From positions 1 to 64,000 of the forward strand of contig DASYBB010000241.1 of the NCBI GenBank assembly GCA_036501025.1: DNA of 64,000 nt. The letters run 5' to 3'. The notes beneath the pieces are model-generated. The model made no database searches and had not been told where the DNA came from. It saw only the letters and a program-made list of their open reading frames with translations. Below, piece by piece: positions 51,265 to 60,503 of the stretch (position 1 is its first letter; every line of letters starts with the position of its first letter). The translations under genes were made by a program, and so were the position numbers. Source of the DNA: DASUBV01 sp036501025 (GTDB taxonomy: Bacteria > Actinomycetota > Actinomycetes > Streptosporangiales > Streptosporangiaceae).

Positions 51265-51648
51265 GTGACGAGCTGGACGACCAGGCAGGCGGCCGAGAAG
51301 TGCGGCCTGACGCTGCACACCGTCCGATGGTACGAGCAGATCGGCCTGCTGGGCCGCATCGACCGGGCACCCGACGGGCGGCGCCGCTTCAGCGACGCCG
51401 ACCTCGACTGGCTGGTCCTCCTGAGCCGCCTGCGGGCGACCGGGATGCCGGTCGCGGACATGCTCCGGTACGCCGGCCTGGCGCGGTCCGGGGCCGGCGA
51501 GCAGGAGCGGCTGATGCTGCTCGAGGGCCACCGCGACCGCGTCCGCCGGGCACTGATCGAGCAGCAGGAGTGCCTGGCCCTGCTCGATACCAAGATCGGG
51601 ACTTACCGCGAGCGGCTGCTCGCGGTCGGAGCAGACGGGGAACACTGA
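51265..51648 (+). CDS. MerR family transcriptional regulator
   Basis: 127 residues: TTRQAAEKCGLTLHTVRWYEQIGLL, RRFSDADLDWLVLLSRLRATGMPVADMLRYAGLA, then a coiled dimer helix (LEGHRDRVRRALIEQQECLALLDTKI). It lacks the metal cysteines of MerR/ZntR, so an organic or redox signal is more likely. One base separates it from the aldo/keto reductase, its probable target together with itself. Confidence 0.95.
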   Translation: MTSWTTRQAAEKCGLTLHTVRWYEQIGLLGRIDRAPDGRRRFSDADLDWLVLLSRLRATGMPVADMLRYAGLARSGAGEQERLMLLEGHRDRVRRALIEQQECLALLDTKIGTYRERLLAVGADGEH

Positions 51649-51649
51649 C

Positions 51650-52603
51650 ATGCGTGAGGTAACACTGGGCGGGCTGACCGTCTCAGCGCAGGGCCTGGGC
51701 TGCATGGGCATGAGCGAGTGGTACGGCCCGACGGACTGGGACGAGTCGGTCGCGACCATCCACCGCGCGCTCGACCTCGGCGTGACCTTCATGGACACCG
51801 CCGACGTCTACGGCGCCGGGCATAACGAGGTGCTGGTCGGGCGCGCGCTCGCGGGCCGCCGGGACGAGGTGCAGCTCGCGACCAAGTTCGGCATCGACCG
51901 GACCGGCGGCGACGCCGCCCGGGTCATCCGCGGCGAGCGCGGCTACGTGAAGCGGTCCTGCGAGTCCTCGCTGGTGCGCCTGGGCGTGGACGTGATCGAC
52001 CTGTACTACCTGCACCGTCCGCCGCAGACGGCGGAGATCGAGGAGACCGTCGGCGCCATGGCCGAGCTGGTCGCCGAGGGCAAGGTCCGCTACCTGGGCC
52101 TGTCGGAGGTCGACGATGCCCTGCTGCGCCGGGCGTACGCGGTGCACCCGATCGCGGCCGTGCAGAGCGAGTACTCGCTCTGGTCCCGCGACCCGGAGAC
52201 CACGGTGCTGGACGCGATGCGCGAGCTCGGCGTCGGGCTCGTGCCGTACTCGCCGCTCGGCCGCGGATTCCTGACCGGCACGGTCGACGTCGACGCCCTG
52301 GACGCCCGGGACTTCCGGAGCCGCAACCCGCGCTTCGCCGGCGGGGCCGCCGCGGCCAACCAGGCCATCGCCGACGCGGTGCGGGCCGTCGCCGAGGCCC
52401 GGGGCGTGGCCCCGGCCCAGATTGCGCTGGCCTGGGTGCACGGCCAGGGCGTGCGGCTCGGCATCCCGCTCGCCCCGATCCCGGGTACCAAGCGGATCAA
52501 GTGGCTGGAGCAGAACGCGGCCGCCATGGACATCACGCTCACCGCCGATGAGCTAGCCGTGCTCGACCCGCTCGGCGCCCAGGTCGTCGGCGCCCGCTAC
52601 TGA
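51650..52603 (+). CDS. Aldo/keto reductase
   Basis: 317 residues. It has MGLGCMGMSEW-like LGCMGMSEWYG, the catalytic FMDTADVYGAGHNEVLVG (Asp, Tyr), ATKFGID (Lys), DLYYLHRPP (His), and NADPH-site IPLAPIPGTKRIKWLEQN. An AKR13-like NADPH-dependent reductase of aldehydes, often induced by electrophiles; operon with merR fits this. Confidence 0.95.
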   Translation: MREVTLGGLTVSAQGLGCMGMSEWYGPTDWDESVATIHRALDLGVTFMDTADVYGAGHNEVLVGRALAGRRDEVQLATKFGIDRTGGDAARVIRGERGYVKRSCESSLVRLGVDVIDLYYLHRPPQTAEIEETVGAMAELVAEGKVRYLGLSEVDDALLRRAYAVHPIAAVQSEYSLWSRDPETTVLDAMRELGVGLVPYSPLGRGFLTGTVDVDALDARDFRSRNPRFAGGAAAANQAIADAVRAVAEARGVAPAQIALAWVHGQGVRLGIPLAPIPGTKRIKWLEQNAAAMDITLTADELAVLDPLGAQVVGARY

Positions 52604-52714
52604 CCGGAGGCCCAGGCCGCAGAGCCTGGCGCGCACGGCCCGGACACCTGGCAACGGGGCCGCCAGCCCCAGCCCGCCGGCGGCCCCGCCTGGTGCCCGT
52701 GTCACACGGGCTTG

Positions 52715-54145
52715 CTACGTGGAGAGTTCCTCCAGCACGCCCGACTTCTGGTTCATCCCCCACTTCGCCAGGATCAGCGACGGGAAGATCGCGCCCGCCA
52801 GGGTCACGTACAGGATCCAGCCGTAGTAGCCGTGCCCCGCCGTCCAGGCGAACAGCCGGCCGACGAGCAGGCTGGTCCCGACGATGGTGCCGAGGTGCCC
52901 GACGCCGTCCGTCCAGCCCGTGCCGACCGACCGGACCCGGGTCGGGTACGCGGCCGAGGTGTAGTTGTAGGTGGTGAACAGCCAGATCCCGCCGACCGGC
53001 GTCGCGATGCTGATCAGCACCATCTGGCCGGTGACGCTATGCGGCACGGCGAACAGCAGCAGGAAGCATGCGCTGTAGATCACCGAGGTGATCACCAGCC
53101 ACGTCTTGCGCTCGAACCGCTCGCCGAACGCGGCGACGAGGAAGAACGCCACCAGCGCGATCGGGACGGCCACGAGACGGGTGATCAGGAACAGCTGGTG
53201 CGCGGACCAGCCGGCCCCGACCGCGTACGTCGGGAAGAAGCTCGCCCCGCCGTAGACGATGCCGGAGTAGCCGAAGAACCACACGGCGAACAGCACCAGG
53301 GTCCGGGTGCGGTACTTGCCGCTGAACACTTCCTTGGCCGGGACCCGCTCGGTCTGGATGACCGTGTGGGTGCTGATATTCGGCGCGGGCAGCGGGCCGA
53401 ACCGGGACTCGGCCGACCGCTCCCACTTGCTGACGATCTTGTCCGCCTCCTCGACCCGGCCCTTGCCCTCGAGCCAGCGCGGGGACTCCGGCATGAACGC
53501 CAGCGCGACCGGGATGCACAAGACGATCGGCGCAGCGGACAGGGCGTAGACGAACCAGTCGGCGTGGGCGGGAACCCAGTAGAACGAGGTCAGGCCGGCC
53601 AGCAGGCCGGCCGAGATGGGGGCGATGGCCTGGCACCGCAGCGACAGCTTCTGCCGGTGCTGCGGCGGGGCCAGCTCGTGGATGTAGACCGCGTGGACGG
53701 ACAGCAGCATGCCCATGCCCAGGGCAAACAGCAGGTTCCACAGCAGCAGCCAGCCGAACGCGTGGGTCAGCGCGATGGGCCAGATGAACAGGCCCTCGAC
53801 CAGCGCCGCCAGGATCAGCGTCCATTTTCGGCCGATCATGTCGGAGAGGAACCCGCCGACGTACTCGCCGATCAAGATGCCGACACCGATGTTCGCGCCC
53901 AGGATGACGTCGAACTGGAACGATGTGATGAGGCCCTTCGGCGCCCAGACGAATGGGTACAGGACCGCCACCAGGCCATCGGCAGCGATCATGATGCCCC
54001 AGAACCACTGGGTGATTGCCGAGTACCCGTACTGAGTGCGGGTCAGCGGCAGCCGGTCAATGCGGGCAGCGATGTCGCCAGCGGTTACCCGCTGGCCTGG
54101 ACCAAGCTGGACAGATGAGCTTGCAGGCGTCACAGCCTCTGCCAT
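52715..54145 (-). CDS. MFS transporter, metabolite:H+ symporter (sugar-transporter-like)
   Basis: 476 residues from ATG 54145 (GGGAGTGCATC in front). Twelve segments; VGILIGEYVGGFLSDMIGRKWTLILAALVEG (motif A) and FMPESPRWLEGKGRVEEADKIV (PESPRWL after helix 6) place it in the sugar porter/aromatic acid symporter group. The N-terminal RIDRLPLTRTQYGY motif is usual for this set. It likely imports an organic acid or sugar. Confidence 0.92.
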   Translation of the reverse strand: MAEAVTPASSSVQLGPGQRVTAGDIAARIDRLPLTRTQYGYSAITQWFWGIMIAADGLVAVLYPFVWAPKGLITSFQFDVILGANIGVGILIGEYVGGFLSDMIGRKWTLILAALVEGLFIWPIALTHAFGWLLLWNLLFALGMGMLLSVHAVYIHELAPPQHRQKLSLRCQAIAPISAGLLAGLTSFYWVPAHADWFVYALSAAPIVLCIPVALAFMPESPRWLEGKGRVEEADKIVSKWERSAESRFGPLPAPNISTHTVIQTERVPAKEVFSGKYRTRTLVLFAVWFFGYSGIVYGGASFFPTYAVGAGWSAHQLFLITRLVAVPIALVAFFLVAAFGERFERKTWLVITSVIYSACFLLLFAVPHSVTGQMVLISIATPVGGIWLFTTYNYTSAAYPTRVRSVGTGWTDGVGHLGTIVGTSLLVGRLFAWTAGHGYYGWILYVTLAGAIFPSLILAKWGMNQKSGVLEELST

Positions 54146-54299
54146 GATGCACTCCCTCGTGCCCAGGTCCCCGGGTGACTGGCCCCTGATTAGCCGGCGG
54201 GAACCTGTTTGTCCGCGAGTATGCGCTCGCCTGCCTAACAGGCGCAATGCCTGATTTCTGGCTGGCCCGAAATGGGGCCCAGCCGAACCTGAACCCCGT

Positions 54300-54938
54300 T
54301 CAGTCCGAGTCCGCTGGTGGCTGCGGGTCGCGTTCGCGCCTGCGGCGGCGGATCACGAAAACAATGACAGCCACGACGACGAGAGCGAGGATGACCTCAC
54401 TGGCCCAGCCCGCGATGTTCTCTACTGAGCGGTAGCCGGCGCCCACCAGGTAGCCGAGCAGCGTAAAGCCGGTCGCCCAGATCAGGCCGCCCGCGGCGTT
54501 GAAGGCCAGGAAGCGGCGGTAGGGCATGTGCGCCGCGCCGGCCAGGCCGGGCGTCACGGCGCGGAGGAAGGCCGTGAAGCGGCCCACGAAGACGGCGCGG
54601 CCGCCATTCTCGCGCAGCGCCCGCCGGCCGCGCTCCAGCCCGGCACGACGCCGCTCGAAGATCCGGCTGTCCAGCAGCCGGGACCCGAAGTGCCGTCCCA
54701 CCTCGTAGCCGACGCTGTCACCGATGATGGCGGCGAGCACGGCGACGGCGATCATGACGGGCAGCGATACCCGGTGCTGGTTGGCCAGGACACCGCCGAG
54801 CAGGACCGCGGTCTCGCCGGGCAGGATGAACCCGACGAACAGCGCGGCCTCGGCGAAGGCCAGCCCGCCGACCAGGCCGTAGGCGGCCAGGCCGTGCAGC
54901 TTCAGGACCTCGTCGACGACCGTGCTGATAACGCTCAT
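54300..54938 (-). CDS. DedA family membrane protein
   Basis: 212 residues. FVGFILPGETAVLLGGVLA, AAIIGDSVGYEVGRHFGSRL, GRAVFVGRFTAFLRAVTPGLAGAAHM and FNAAGGLIWATGFTLLGYLVG carry the DedA motif with the important E, D and R residues (FLPGE, GRF..RA). These act in envelope lipid recycling (undecaprenyl phosphate or phospholipid flipping). C-terminus is Arg-rich. Confidence 0.95.
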   Translation of the reverse strand: MSVISTVVDEVLKLHGLAAYGLVGGLAFAEAALFVGFILPGETAVLLGGVLANQHRVSLPVMIAVAVLAAIIGDSVGYEVGRHFGSRLLDSRIFERRRAGLERGRRALRENGGRAVFVGRFTAFLRAVTPGLAGAAHMPYRRFLAFNAAGGLIWATGFTLLGYLVGAGYRSVENIAGWASEVILALVVVAVIVFVIRRRRRERDPQPPADSD

Positions 54939-55032
54939 GGTCCCCCGAACGCCCCCGAACCTGTCGAACCTCTCGAGCCCCTCGACTCGCCGCCCCGGCG
55001 CCTCCCGGCCGGGGCCTGCGAGGATACCGGGG

Positions 55033-56499
55033 TCAGGCCGGCCCGGCCGATCCCAGGACGGCGGCTTCCGGCTCGGCCGGCCGGTGGCGTCGCCGCGGCG
55101 GCACGATGGTGGCGGCCGCGTCAGCGTCGTGGATGGACAGGGACGACCCGATGGCGACCAGGCAGATGGCCGCGGCCACCAGGAACGTGACCCGGTAGGC
55201 GGTCAGGTTGGCCACCTGGTGCCCGGCCACCCGGTGGGTCGCCCCGACCAGCACGATGACGGTGGTCAGCAGCGCCACCCCGATGGCCCCGCCGAGCTGG
55301 CGCACGGCGTTGAACATGGTCGAGGCGCGGCCCGTGGCCTCCGACGAGATCGTGGCGAACGCCGCCGCCTGGGCCGGCACGAAGACCTGGCCCATCGCCG
55401 CTCCCAGCGTGAACATCAGCAGCCGGGCCCACCACAGGCTCGTCCCCGGGCCGAGCAGCGCGAGCAGGCCGATGGACGCGGCCACGCCGACCAGCCCGAG
55501 CGTGATGTGCCGGCGCGGCCCGAGGCGCGGGTAGATCACCCGCGACGCCGCCTGGGCGCCCAGCATGACCCCGATGGCCTCGGGGAACGTGCTCAGCCCG
55601 GACGCCAGCGGGCTCAGCCCGCGGCCGTCCTGGTAGTACAGCGAGATCACGTACAGGCTGCCGAGGAAGGCGACCGACGTCAAGATCATGACGCCGTTGG
55701 CCGACCGGAACAGCCGGTTGCCGAACAGCCGCAGGGCCACGATGGGCCGGGCGGTGCGCAGCTCGACGACGACCATCACGGCCAGCAGCACCGCGCCCGC
55801 AGCCACCGTGGCGAGGACCTGCCCGGACCCCCAGCCCTGGTCCGGTCCCTCCGAGACCCCGTACATCAGCAGCCCCAGGCCGATGCCCGACAGCAGGAAT
55901 CCGGCCAGGTCGAAGCGCCCCGGCTCGTCCTGCGGAACCTGGCGCAGGAACACCGCGCCGAACGCGAGAGCCGCCGCGCCGATGGGCACGTTGACGTAGA
56001 ACACCCAGCGCCAGGACGCCTCCGTCACCAGCAGCCCGCCGAGCACCGGGCCGAGGGCGGGCGCGAACGTGGTCGGCACGGTGAGGATGGCCGAGGCCCG
56101 GACCCGCTCGGCCGGCGGGAAGGTCCGGAACAGCATGGCCAGCCCGACCGGGGCCAGCATGCCGCCGCCGACGCCCTGCAGGACCCGGAACGCGACCAGC
56201 TCGCCCAGGCTCGACGCCAGCCCGCACAGCGCCGACGCCACCGTGAACACCACGATGGCGGTGAGCAGCACCCGCTTGCCGCCGAACCGGTCGCCGAGCC
56301 AGCCCGAGGCCGGGATGAACACGGCCAGGCTGACCAGGAAGGCAATGGAGATGCTGTCGACCGCCGTCGGGCTGACGGCGAAGTCGCGGCCGATCGTCGG
56401 CAGCGCCACGTTGACGATCGTGACGTCCATGATGGACATGAACATCGCCGCGACGAAGACGACGCCCACCGCGACTTTCTGGCTGATGCGTGGCCGCAC
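55033..56499 (-). CDS. MFS drug transporter, EmrB/QacA (DHA2) type
   Basis: 488 residues from GTG 56499. MFMSIMDVTIVNVALPTIGRDF, SGWLGDRFGGKRVLLTAIVVF, FRVLQGVGGGMLAPVGLAMLFR and LGPVLGGLLVTEASWRWVFYVNVPIG (motif C) are the diagnostic 14-helix features. Probable proton-driven multidrug export. No linked regulator. Confidence 0.96.
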   Translation of the reverse strand: MRPRISQKVAVGVVFVAAMFMSIMDVTIVNVALPTIGRDFAVSPTAVDSISIAFLVSLAVFIPASGWLGDRFGGKRVLLTAIVVFTVASALCGLASSLGELVAFRVLQGVGGGMLAPVGLAMLFRTFPPAERVRASAILTVPTTFAPALGPVLGGLLVTEASWRWVFYVNVPIGAAALAFGAVFLRQVPQDEPGRFDLAGFLLSGIGLGLLMYGVSEGPDQGWGSGQVLATVAAGAVLLAVMVVVELRTARPIVALRLFGNRLFRSANGVMILTSVAFLGSLYVISLYYQDGRGLSPLASGLSTFPEAIGVMLGAQAASRVIYPRLGPRRHITLGLVGVAASIGLLALLGPGTSLWWARLLMFTLGAAMGQVFVPAQAAAFATISSEATGRASTMFNAVRQLGGAIGVALLTTVIVLVGATHRVAGHQVANLTAYRVTFLVAAAICLVAIGSSLSIHDADAAATIVPPRRRHRPAEPEAAVLGSAGPA

Positions 56500-56740
56500 G
56501 AGTAAGCCCTCTCCCTGGCCGCGCCCCGGGCTGGCCCCGCGCGCGGCATCGAGCTGCTACAACACCCGCGAGGCCCGCGATCTTCCTTGCTTGCGCGAAC
56601 GAAATTCACCGCCGTCGCCCGGAAGAACGATCAAGACACCCTGGCGAAACGCTGGCCCGCCCCGGCGCGCCCGCTCCGCGAGGGCCGGCCCAGCAGCCCG
56701 AGCCCGGTCAACGGCCGGCCCGGGCGGCTATCGTCCCGTC

Positions 56741-57442
56741 ATGACCGACGACGGCACGACCGAGGCCGGGATGACCGAGGCCGGGGGAGTCCGGCTGGCC
56801 TATCGCGCGTGGGGCCAGCCCGGCGCACCGCCGCTGATCCTGCTGCACGGGCTGGGCGAGGGCGCCGCGGACTGGGTCGGCGTGGCCCCGGCCTTCGCGC
56901 CCCACTACCGGGTGTACGCCATCGACCTGCGCGGTCACGGCGCGAGCGACTGGCCGGGCGCCTACTCGGTGGAGCTCATGGGCGCCGACGTGCTCGCCTT
57001 CCTTGACGCCCGGCACCTGGACCAGGTCGACATGATCGGGCACTCGATGGGCGGGCTCGTCGCCTGCCTCGTGGCCCGGCAGCGCCCCGAGCGGGTGCGC
57101 GCGCTGGTCCTGGAGGACATCGGCGTGATCGAGCCCCGGCCCGCCGAGGCCCTCGCCCGCCCCGCCGGGGACCTGCCTTACGACTGGGCCATGGTGCTGG
57201 CCATCCGCGGGCAGATCGACAACCCCGACCCGGCTTGGTGGGACGGGCTGAAGCGGGTCACCGCGGCGACGCTGATCATCGGCGGCGGCCCGGCCAGCCA
57301 CATCCCCCAGGACCGGGTGGCCGAGCTGGCCCGGCGGATCCCGGGCGCCCGGCTGGAGACCATCCCGGCCGGGCACCTGGTCCACGCCGCCGAGCCGGCC
57401 GCGTTCACCGACCTGGCCCTGGCCTTCCTGCGCCCCGGCTAG
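56741..57442 (+). CDS. Alpha/beta hydrolase
   Basis: 233 residues. Oxyanion loop LLHGLGEGAADW, DLRGHGASDWPGAYSV, nucleophile in GHSMGGLVACLVA, and His near the end in PAGHLVHAAEPAAF complete the triad. Substrate not predictable. It converges with ogt, stops overlapping by four bases. Confidence 0.94.
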   Translation: MTDDGTTEAGMTEAGGVRLAYRAWGQPGAPPLILLHGLGEGAADWVGVAPAFAPHYRVYAIDLRGHGASDWPGAYSVELMGADVLAFLDARHLDQVDMIGHSMGGLVACLVARQRPERVRALVLEDIGVIEPRPAEALARPAGDLPYDWAMVLAIRGQIDNPDPAWWDGLKRVTAATLIIGGGPASHIPQDRVAELARRIPGARLETIPAGHLVHAAEPAAFTDLALAFLRPG

Positions 57443-57963
57443 GCCGGCCCGGTCAGCTGGCCGCGCTCCAGGTCCAGGAGCTCCCGCTTGCGGGCCAGGC
57501 CGCCGGCGTAGCCGGTCAGCTTCCCGGTGCTGCCGATGACCCGGTGGCAGGGGATCAGGATGGACAGCGGGTTGGCGCCCACCGCGGCCCCGGCCTCCTG
57601 CGGGGTCATCCCGCCGCCGACGCGCCGGGCCAGCTCGCCGTAGGTGGTCGTCCGCCCGTACGGGACCTCCGCGATCAGCTCCCAGACCCGCAGCTGGAAC
57701 CCGCTGCCGCCGGGGGCCAGCGGCAGGCCGAACTCCGTCCGCTCCCCGGCCAGGTACTCATTGAGCTGGCGGCCCACCTCGTCGAAGCCCCGGCCGGTGC
57801 GCGGCCCGAAGGTGGCCGGGTCGGGCCGGTGCCAGTGATGCGGGAAGTACACCCCGGTCAGCTGCTCGCCGGCGCGCACGATGGTCAGCTCGCCGAGCCT
57901 GGTCGCCACGATGCCGTGCTCCGCCACCCGGTCGCCCGTCAGCGTGGCCGTGTCGGTCCTCAT
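57439..57963 (-). CDS. ogt: Methylated-DNA--protein-cysteine methyltransferase
   Basis: 174 residues. It contains the C-terminal helix-turn-helix EVPYGRTTTYGELARRVG and the active site IPCHRVIGSTGKLTGYAGGL. Transfers alkyl groups from O6-alkylguanine to its Cys, a suicide repair reaction. No Ada-type regulatory cysteines. Confidence 0.96.
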   Translation of the reverse strand: MRTDTATLTGDRVAEHGIVATRLGELTIVRAGEQLTGVYFPHHWHRPDPATFGPRTGRGFDEVGRQLNEYLAGERTEFGLPLAPGGSGFQLRVWELIAEVPYGRTTTYGELARRVGGGMTPQEAGAAVGANPLSILIPCHRVIGSTGKLTGYAGGLARKRELLDLERGQLTGPA

Positions 57964-58053
57964 CTGCGCCTCCCAGCGGTTGCGTCCTCTGCCCTGAAGA
58001 CGCGGGCGCCGGGCAATTCGTGAGGTCGGGAGGCGCGTCGCCCGGCCGGGCCG

Positions 58054-58770
58054 CTAGACCGGCGTCCCCGGCCCGAGGTCGAGGAGTTCCTCGTGGAAGC
58101 CGCCGATCTGCCGCGCGGCGTCCACCAGGTGCACCTCGAGGATCCAGTGGCAGCGCAGCCCGGCGGCGTCGGGCCGCCGCATCGGCTGGTTCGAGCCGGG
58201 CATGATGTGGGCCATCACGTCGTTGCCGGAGATCTTCTCGTGCGGGAACTGCCCGACCAGGTGACCGGCGATCGTCCCGCCGAACACCCACCCGGCCGCC
58301 TCGCTCAGCTCCGCCACCCTGTCGAAGAGCTGCGCCCCGGTGATCTGCGGGTGCGTCTCGAACCACTCCCGCCCGGCCGCCCACACCACCGGGAGGGCGT
58401 CCCGCAGCGCGATCTTGACCGGGTCGTCGCCGAGCACGAACGTGCGGCCGAAGTCGGCCTCCCACTCCTCGAAGATCGGGCCGAAGTCGCAGAACACGAT
58501 GTCGTCGGCGGTCATGACCCGGTCCGGCGGGTTCTCCCGGTAGGGCTGCAGCGTGTTGGGCCCGGCCCGCACGATGCGCTTGTGCCACCACCGCTCGGTG
58601 CCGAACATGTCCGCGGCCAGGTCGCGGATCGCGTCGCTGGCCTGCCGCTCCCCGAGACCCGGCGCGATCAGCCCGCCCGCCTCGACCGCGGCGAACAGCT
58701 CGGCCGCCATGCCCTGCGCCTGGAGCAGCCGCGCCGCCCGCTCGGCCTCATCCCGCACCAGCTCAGCCAT
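58054..58770 (-). CDS. M24 family (aminopeptidase P-like) metallohydrolase
   Basis: 238 residues, pita-bread fold without an N-terminal domain. The five metal ligands can be placed: Asp in VFCDFGPIFEEWEADFGRT (two), His in TIAGHLVGQFPH, Glu in CHWILEVHLVD and Glu in GGFHEELLDL. It could be an aminopeptidase or creatinase-like enzyme; probably cytosolic. Confidence 0.85.
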   Translation of the reverse strand: MAELVRDEAERAARLLQAQGMAAELFAAVEAGGLIAPGLGERQASDAIRDLAADMFGTERWWHKRIVRAGPNTLQPYRENPPDRVMTADDIVFCDFGPIFEEWEADFGRTFVLGDDPVKIALRDALPVVWAAGREWFETHPQITGAQLFDRVAELSEAAGWVFGGTIAGHLVGQFPHEKISGNDVMAHIMPGSNQPMRRPDAAGLRCHWILEVHLVDAARQIGGFHEELLDLGPGTPV

Positions 58771-58817
58771 GAGCCCGACGCTAGCAACTGCGCCAGGCCC
58801 GCCGCGGAGCGCGGTCC

Positions 58818-60341
58818 CTAGTCGCCGCCGCCCCCGCCATCACCGTTCCCGTTCCCGCGGCCGGGTCCCTTGCCGTGGCCGGATCCCTTGCCGGGTCCCG
58901 GTCCCTTGCCGGGTTCAGGTCCCTTGCCTGGTCCCGGTCCTGGGCCAGGTCCCGGGTCGGCGCCGGCCGCGGCGACCTGGGCCGAGGCCTGCGCGGCGGG
59001 GGCGCGGGCGCCCACCACGGTGACCAGGCTGCCGGCCGGCCGGTAGCCCTCCGGGCTGACGGACACCACCGTTCCGGGCGGGCGGCCTAGGCTCACCTGC
59101 CACCGCACGCGGACCCTCAGCCCGGCCCGGCGCAGGCGGGCCGCGACCGCGGTGACCGAATGACCGTCCAGGAAGACCGCGCTCACCGTGATCAGCTGCG
59201 GTCCGGTGGCCCGGGGCAGCGGCCGGGCGGAGGGCTTCGCCGTGACGCGCGGCGGCGCCAGCGGCCCGACCTGGCTGGCCGTGACCAGCCCGGCCAGCAT
59301 CGCCACCACGACCGTCGCGCCTGCCAGCACCCGGCGCGGCCGCCGCCACCCGCCCGCGGAAGTCCCCGCCTGCGGGCCGCCCGGCCCGTGCCCGGCGGCC
59401 GGGCTTCCGGCCCCGGCGGGCCGCGGTGCCAGCTGGTCCGTCACGGGCAGCGCCCGCCAGTCCGATGGCTGCCCGGCCGGCGCCGCAGGAGCTGGCCGGC
59501 CCCCGGGGGAACCGGCCCGGACACCCGCCGGCCCGGCCAGTTCGCGAGCCCGGCCGGCGACCGCCGAGGCGCTCGCCGGCCGGTCGCACGGATTGCGGGC
59601 CGTGAGCTCGGCGATCAGGTCCGCCAGCGCGGGCGGCGTGCCGGCGGGCAGCGGGGGCAGGTTCTGGTCACGGTGGGCCAGCGCGACCTCGAGGGCCGAC
59701 CCGGTGAAGGGCATCCGCCCGGTCAGGCACTCCCAGGCGACGACGCCGAGCCCGTACAGGTCACTCGCGGGAGTGGCCGGCCCGCCCGCCACCCGCTCCG
59801 GGGCCAGGTAGCCCGCCGTGCCGAGCAGCAGGCCGGTGCCCGTCAGCGCCTCGCTGCCGACGGCATGGGAGATGCCGAAGTCGGCAACCTTGACCGTGCC
59901 GTCGGGGCTGACCAGCAGGTTGCCGGGCTTGATGTCGCGGTGCACCAGCCCCGCGCGGTGCGCGGCCTGCAGCCCGGCCGCGGCCTGGGCGATGACCGCG
60001 GCGACCGCCGCCGGGCCGAGCGGGCCGTCGAGCAGCACGCCGGCCAGCGACGGGCCGTCGATGAGCTCCATGACGAGGAACGGCGGGCAGCCGCCGGCGG
60101 GCTCGACGTAGTCGTAGACGCGGGCGATGTTCTCCTGGCTCAGGCGGCCGGCGTGACGGGCCTCGGCCCGGAACCGGGCCAGCGTGTCGGCCCGCTGGGC
60201 GAATCCGGCGTACAGCACCTTGACCGCCACCGGCCGGGCCAGGGTCAGGTCCGCGGCCCGCCATACCTCGCTGTAGCCGCCCGCGCCGATCCGCTCGTCC
60301 AGCTCGTACCGGCCGCTCAGCAGGACCCGGGAGGTGAGCAT
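58818..60341 (-). CDS. Serine/threonine protein kinase with PASTA-like outer domain
   Basis: 507 residues from ATG 60341; the frame stays open far upstream but homologues start here. Kinase: ERIGAGGYSEVW, Lys41 (VAVKVL), HRDIKPGN (134-141), DFG (154-156), APERVAG. A disordered Pro-rich link, one membrane helix (about 337-357) and a PASTA-like segment (about 384-446, GHSVTAVAARLRRAGLRV) follow. The tail has GPGKGPEPGKGPGPGKG repeats, then Asn/Gly/Asp. It should sense cell-wall signals. Not part of a PknA/PknB cell-division operon. Confidence 0.9.
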   Translation of the reverse strand: MLTSRVLLSGRYELDERIGAGGYSEVWRAADLTLARPVAVKVLYAGFAQRADTLARFRAEARHAGRLSQENIARVYDYVEPAGGCPPFLVMELIDGPSLAGVLLDGPLGPAAVAAVIAQAAAGLQAAHRAGLVHRDIKPGNLLVSPDGTVKVADFGISHAVGSEALTGTGLLLGTAGYLAPERVAGGPATPASDLYGLGVVAWECLTGRMPFTGSALEVALAHRDQNLPPLPAGTPPALADLIAELTARNPCDRPASASAVAGRARELAGPAGVRAGSPGGRPAPAAPAGQPSDWRALPVTDQLAPRPAGAGSPAAGHGPGGPQAGTSAGGWRRPRRVLAGATVVVAMLAGLVTASQVGPLAPPRVTAKPSARPLPRATGPQLITVSAVFLDGHSVTAVAARLRRAGLRVRVRWQVSLGRPPGTVVSVSPEGYRPAGSLVTVVGARAPAAQASAQVAAAGADPGPGPGPGPGKGPEPGKGPGPGKGSGHGKGPGRGNGNGDGGGGGD

Positions 60342-60503
60342 GGCTCCGCCCGTACCCCCGGTGCGGGCAGCAAACACCGCGGCGCGCGAGCGGGCGCACG
60401 GCTGACCGGCCCAGCCGACCACGGCTGACTCCTTGAAGCTGGGCACAAAGTGGAATAACTTTCTAGAAATAGCAATGATCACCGTCGGTGGGGATGGATC
60501 GCG

